NCBI GenBank assembly: GCA_002299495.1
Contig: DBNZ01000197.1
Location: 1-6,982, forward strand
From: Methylococcaceae bacterium UBA659
GTDB lineage: Bacteria; Pseudomonadota; Gammaproteobacteria; Methylococcales; Methylomonadaceae
Length of the DNA: 6,982 nucleotides
Reading direction: 5' to 3'
The position numbers and the translations under genes are program-made. Numbering within the stretch: position 1 is the first letter of the stretch; the number at the start of each line of letters is the position of its first letter. Below the pieces are notes generated by a model. That model did not search any database. It saw only the letters and a program-made list of their open reading frames with translations, and was not told the DNA's origin. Positions 5,196 through 6,982 of this stretch are shown here, one piece after another.

Positions 5196-6914
5196 ATGCG
5201 TACTACTCAATTCCCGCTAAACACTGTCAAAGAAACCCCCGCCGATGCCGAAATCATCAGCCACCAACTGATGATACGTGCCGGACTCATCCGTAAACTC
5301 GCCGCCGGTTTGTACACTTGGCTGCCGTTAGGCTTGCGGGTATTGCGTAAGGTGGAAAACATCGTCCGCACCGAAATGGACAAGGCCGGGGCATTGGAGG
5401 TATTGATGCCGACTTTGCAGCCTGCGGAGTTGTGGCAGGAAACCGGCCGTTGGGAACAATACGGCCCGGAATTGGCGCGTTTGAAAGACCGCCACGAGCG
5501 GGATTTTTGCTTAGGTCCCACGCACGAGGAAATCATCACCGATTTGGCGCGTAACGAGTTGAAAAGCTACAAGCAATTGCCCATCACTTATTACCAAATC
5601 CAAACCAAAATCCGGGACGAAATCCGTCCGCGTTTTGGTGTCATGCGTTGCCGCGAATTCATCATGAAAGATGCCTATTCGTTCCATCTGGACCTAGCAT
5701 CGCTGCACCAGACTTATGCTCTGATGTACCGTGCTTACACCAACATTTTCAACCAGTTCGGCCTAAAATTCCGCGCCGTGATCGCCGACTCCGGCACCAT
5801 CGGCGGGGCGGTGTCGCATGAATTCCACGTCTTGGCCGAATCCGGCGAAGACGCCATCGCGTTTTCCGACACCAGCGACTACGCCGCCAACGTGGAAAAA
5901 GCCGAAGCCTTGATGCCAACCGGCGAACGCCCCGCCCCGGCCGCCGAAATGGCGTTAGTCGACACCCCTGACCAGCACAGTATCGAGGACGTCAGCGGGT
6001 TTTTTAACATTCCCTCTAACCAATGCTTGAAGACTCTGATCGTCAAAGGCGAGCAAGCAGGCTGTTTGGTCGCATTGTTGCTGCGCGGCGACCATGAATT
6101 GAACAAAATCAAGGCCGAACGGCTAGACGGCGTGCTCTCGCCGTTGCACATGGCCAGCGCAGAGGACATTATCGCCGCTTGCGGCTGCAAGCCGGGTTTC
6201 ATCGGCCCGCTAGGCCTAACCATGCCGGTCATCGCCGACCGTAGCGTAAGCTTGATGGCTGATTTTGTCTGCGGCGCCAATCAAAACGACCGGCATTACC
6301 AAAACGTCAACTGGGAACGCGACCTGCCCCTGCCCCGTGTCGAAGATTTGCGCCTAGTGGTCGGAGGCGACCCTAGCCCTGACGGACAAGGCCAGTTGAC
6401 CATCGCCCGTGGCATCGAAGTCGGTCACATCTTCCAGCTTGGCGCCAAATACAGCGGCGCCATGAAGGCGGGCATCATCAACGAGTCCGGCAAACACCAG
6501 ATCATGATCATGGGCTGCTACGGCATCGGCGTGTCCCGCGTGGTCGCCGCCGCCATCGAACAAAACCACGACGGCCGCGGCATCATCTGGCCGAAGCATC
6601 TGGCGCCGTTCCAAGTCGCCTTGTTGCCGATGAACATGCACAAATCCGAACGCCTGAAAACCTTAGCGGAAAACCTGTATCAAGACCTGCAAGCGGCCGG
6701 CCTTGAGGTGTTGTTCGACGACCGCAAAGTCCGCGCCGGTTTCATGTTCTCGGACATGGAGCTGATCGGCATCCCGCATTGCCTCATCATTGGCGACAAA
6801 AGCGTCGATGAGGGCATCGTTGAATACAAATCGCGTACCGCTCACGACAATGAAACGACGCCGTTGGCGGATGTGATTGAATTTATTAAAGCCAAATTAG
6901 CATCAGTGGCTTAA
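5196..6914 (+). CDS. proS: Prolyl-tRNA synthetase, bacterial type with editing domain
   Basis: This class II synthetase charges tRNA-Pro with proline in the cytoplasm. The 572 residues match the E. coli length. The N-terminus MRTTQFPLNTVKETPADAE and the GLYTWLPLG segment belong to the catalytic core. Motif 2 is in RPRFGVMRCREFIMKDAYSFH, with Arg151 and Arg153, and motif 3 is GIGVSR at 443-448. Between them, roughly residues 224-407, lies the INS editing domain that hydrolyses Ala-tRNA-Pro; Lys279 falls at the position of the editing lysine of the E. coli enzyme. The C-terminal anticodon-binding domain begins near LAPFQVALLPMN. The frame is open 62 codons further upstream, but those residues translate the palindrome region and are not family-like, so the ATG at 5196 is used. 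It has no Shine-Dalgarno sequence. The gene is complete and looks functional. Confidence 0.98.
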   Translation: MRTTQFPLNTVKETPADAEIISHQLMIRAGLIRKLAAGLYTWLPLGLRVLRKVENIVRTEMDKAGALEVLMPTLQPAELWQETGRWEQYGPELARLKDRHERDFCLGPTHEEIITDLARNELKSYKQLPITYYQIQTKIRDEIRPRFGVMRCREFIMKDAYSFHLDLASLHQTYALMYRAYTNIFNQFGLKFRAVIADSGTIGGAVSHEFHVLAESGEDAIAFSDTSDYAANVEKAEALMPTGERPAPAAEMALVDTPDQHSIEDVSGFFNIPSNQCLKTLIVKGEQAGCLVALLLRGDHELNKIKAERLDGVLSPLHMASAEDIIAACGCKPGFIGPLGLTMPVIADRSVSLMADFVCGANQNDRHYQNVNWERDLPLPRVEDLRLVVGGDPSPDGQGQLTIARGIEVGHIFQLGAKYSGAMKAGIINESGKHQIMIMGCYGIGVSRVVAAAIEQNHDGRGIIWPKHLAPFQVALLPMNMHKSERLKTLAENLYQDLQAAGLEVLFDDRKVRAGFMFSDMELIGIPHCLIIGDKSVDEGIVEYKSRTAHDNETTPLADVIEFIKAKLASVA

Positions 6915-6964
6915 AAGCCATTATTGAACCGGCCCCCGTTAAAGTTTGAAGCGTTCGTACTCGA

Positions 6965-6978
6965 CTGCATGGATGCAG
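6965..6978. repeat. Short inverted repeat at the right edge
   Basis: CTGCAT and ATGCAG flank GG to give a 14-nt near-perfect palindrome, followed by GAGG at the window end. It lies 51 nt after proS. It may be the start of a larger repeated element cut by the window; the 2-nt spacer argues against a terminator. Confidence 0.35.
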
Positions 6979-6982
6979 GAGG

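Overview
The window fits a gammaproteobacterium, most probably a type I methanotroph or methylotroph of the Methylococcales. That placement is inferred from an MxaD-family periplasmic protein (a methanol-dehydrogenase accessory family) beside a secreted YVTN beta-propeller, and from housekeeping genes (cca, yajQ, proS) that match the E. coli proteins in length and residue numbering. No taxonomic search was possible.

Left part (1-2915, leftward genes). The left edge holds what looks like a decayed piece of a beta-carbonic anhydrase gene on the plus strand. Next is a compact minus-strand cluster read right to left: an MxaD-like SRPBCC protein (2033-1470), a seven-bladed YVTN propeller protein (1463-510) and a small cytoplasmic protein of unknown function (494-210). 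The gaps are 6 and 15 nt, so this is very likely one transcript. A TATAAT box lies just upstream of mxaD. The first two products carry signal peptides, so the cluster points to a periplasmic job, plausibly supporting a PQQ alcohol dehydrogenase encoded elsewhere. Upstream on the same strand is a TauE/SafE-type permease (2915-2121).

Right part (3009-6914, rightward genes). A 93-nt divergent region separates the permease from cca (CCA-adding enzyme with HD domain). Then come yajQ, 27 nt after cca and probably cotranscribed, a 438-nt intergenic region rich in palindromes, and proS (prolyl-tRNA synthetase with its editing insertion). cca and proS both serve tRNA maturation and charging; yajQ encodes a nucleotide/RNA or cyclic-di-GMP binding protein.

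The main non-coding signal is in the proS upstream region. Three copies of a TTCCCAC/GTGGGAA-type arm form two mutually exclusive hairpins around a perfect TATAAT box, like a dispersed REP-type palindrome that has become, or was inserted next to, the proS promoter. No CRISPR array, intact insertion sequence, tRNA, rRNA or prophage gene was seen. The strongest lead for new biology is the mxaD/propeller/small-protein cluster; the rest is mostly conserved housekeeping DNA.
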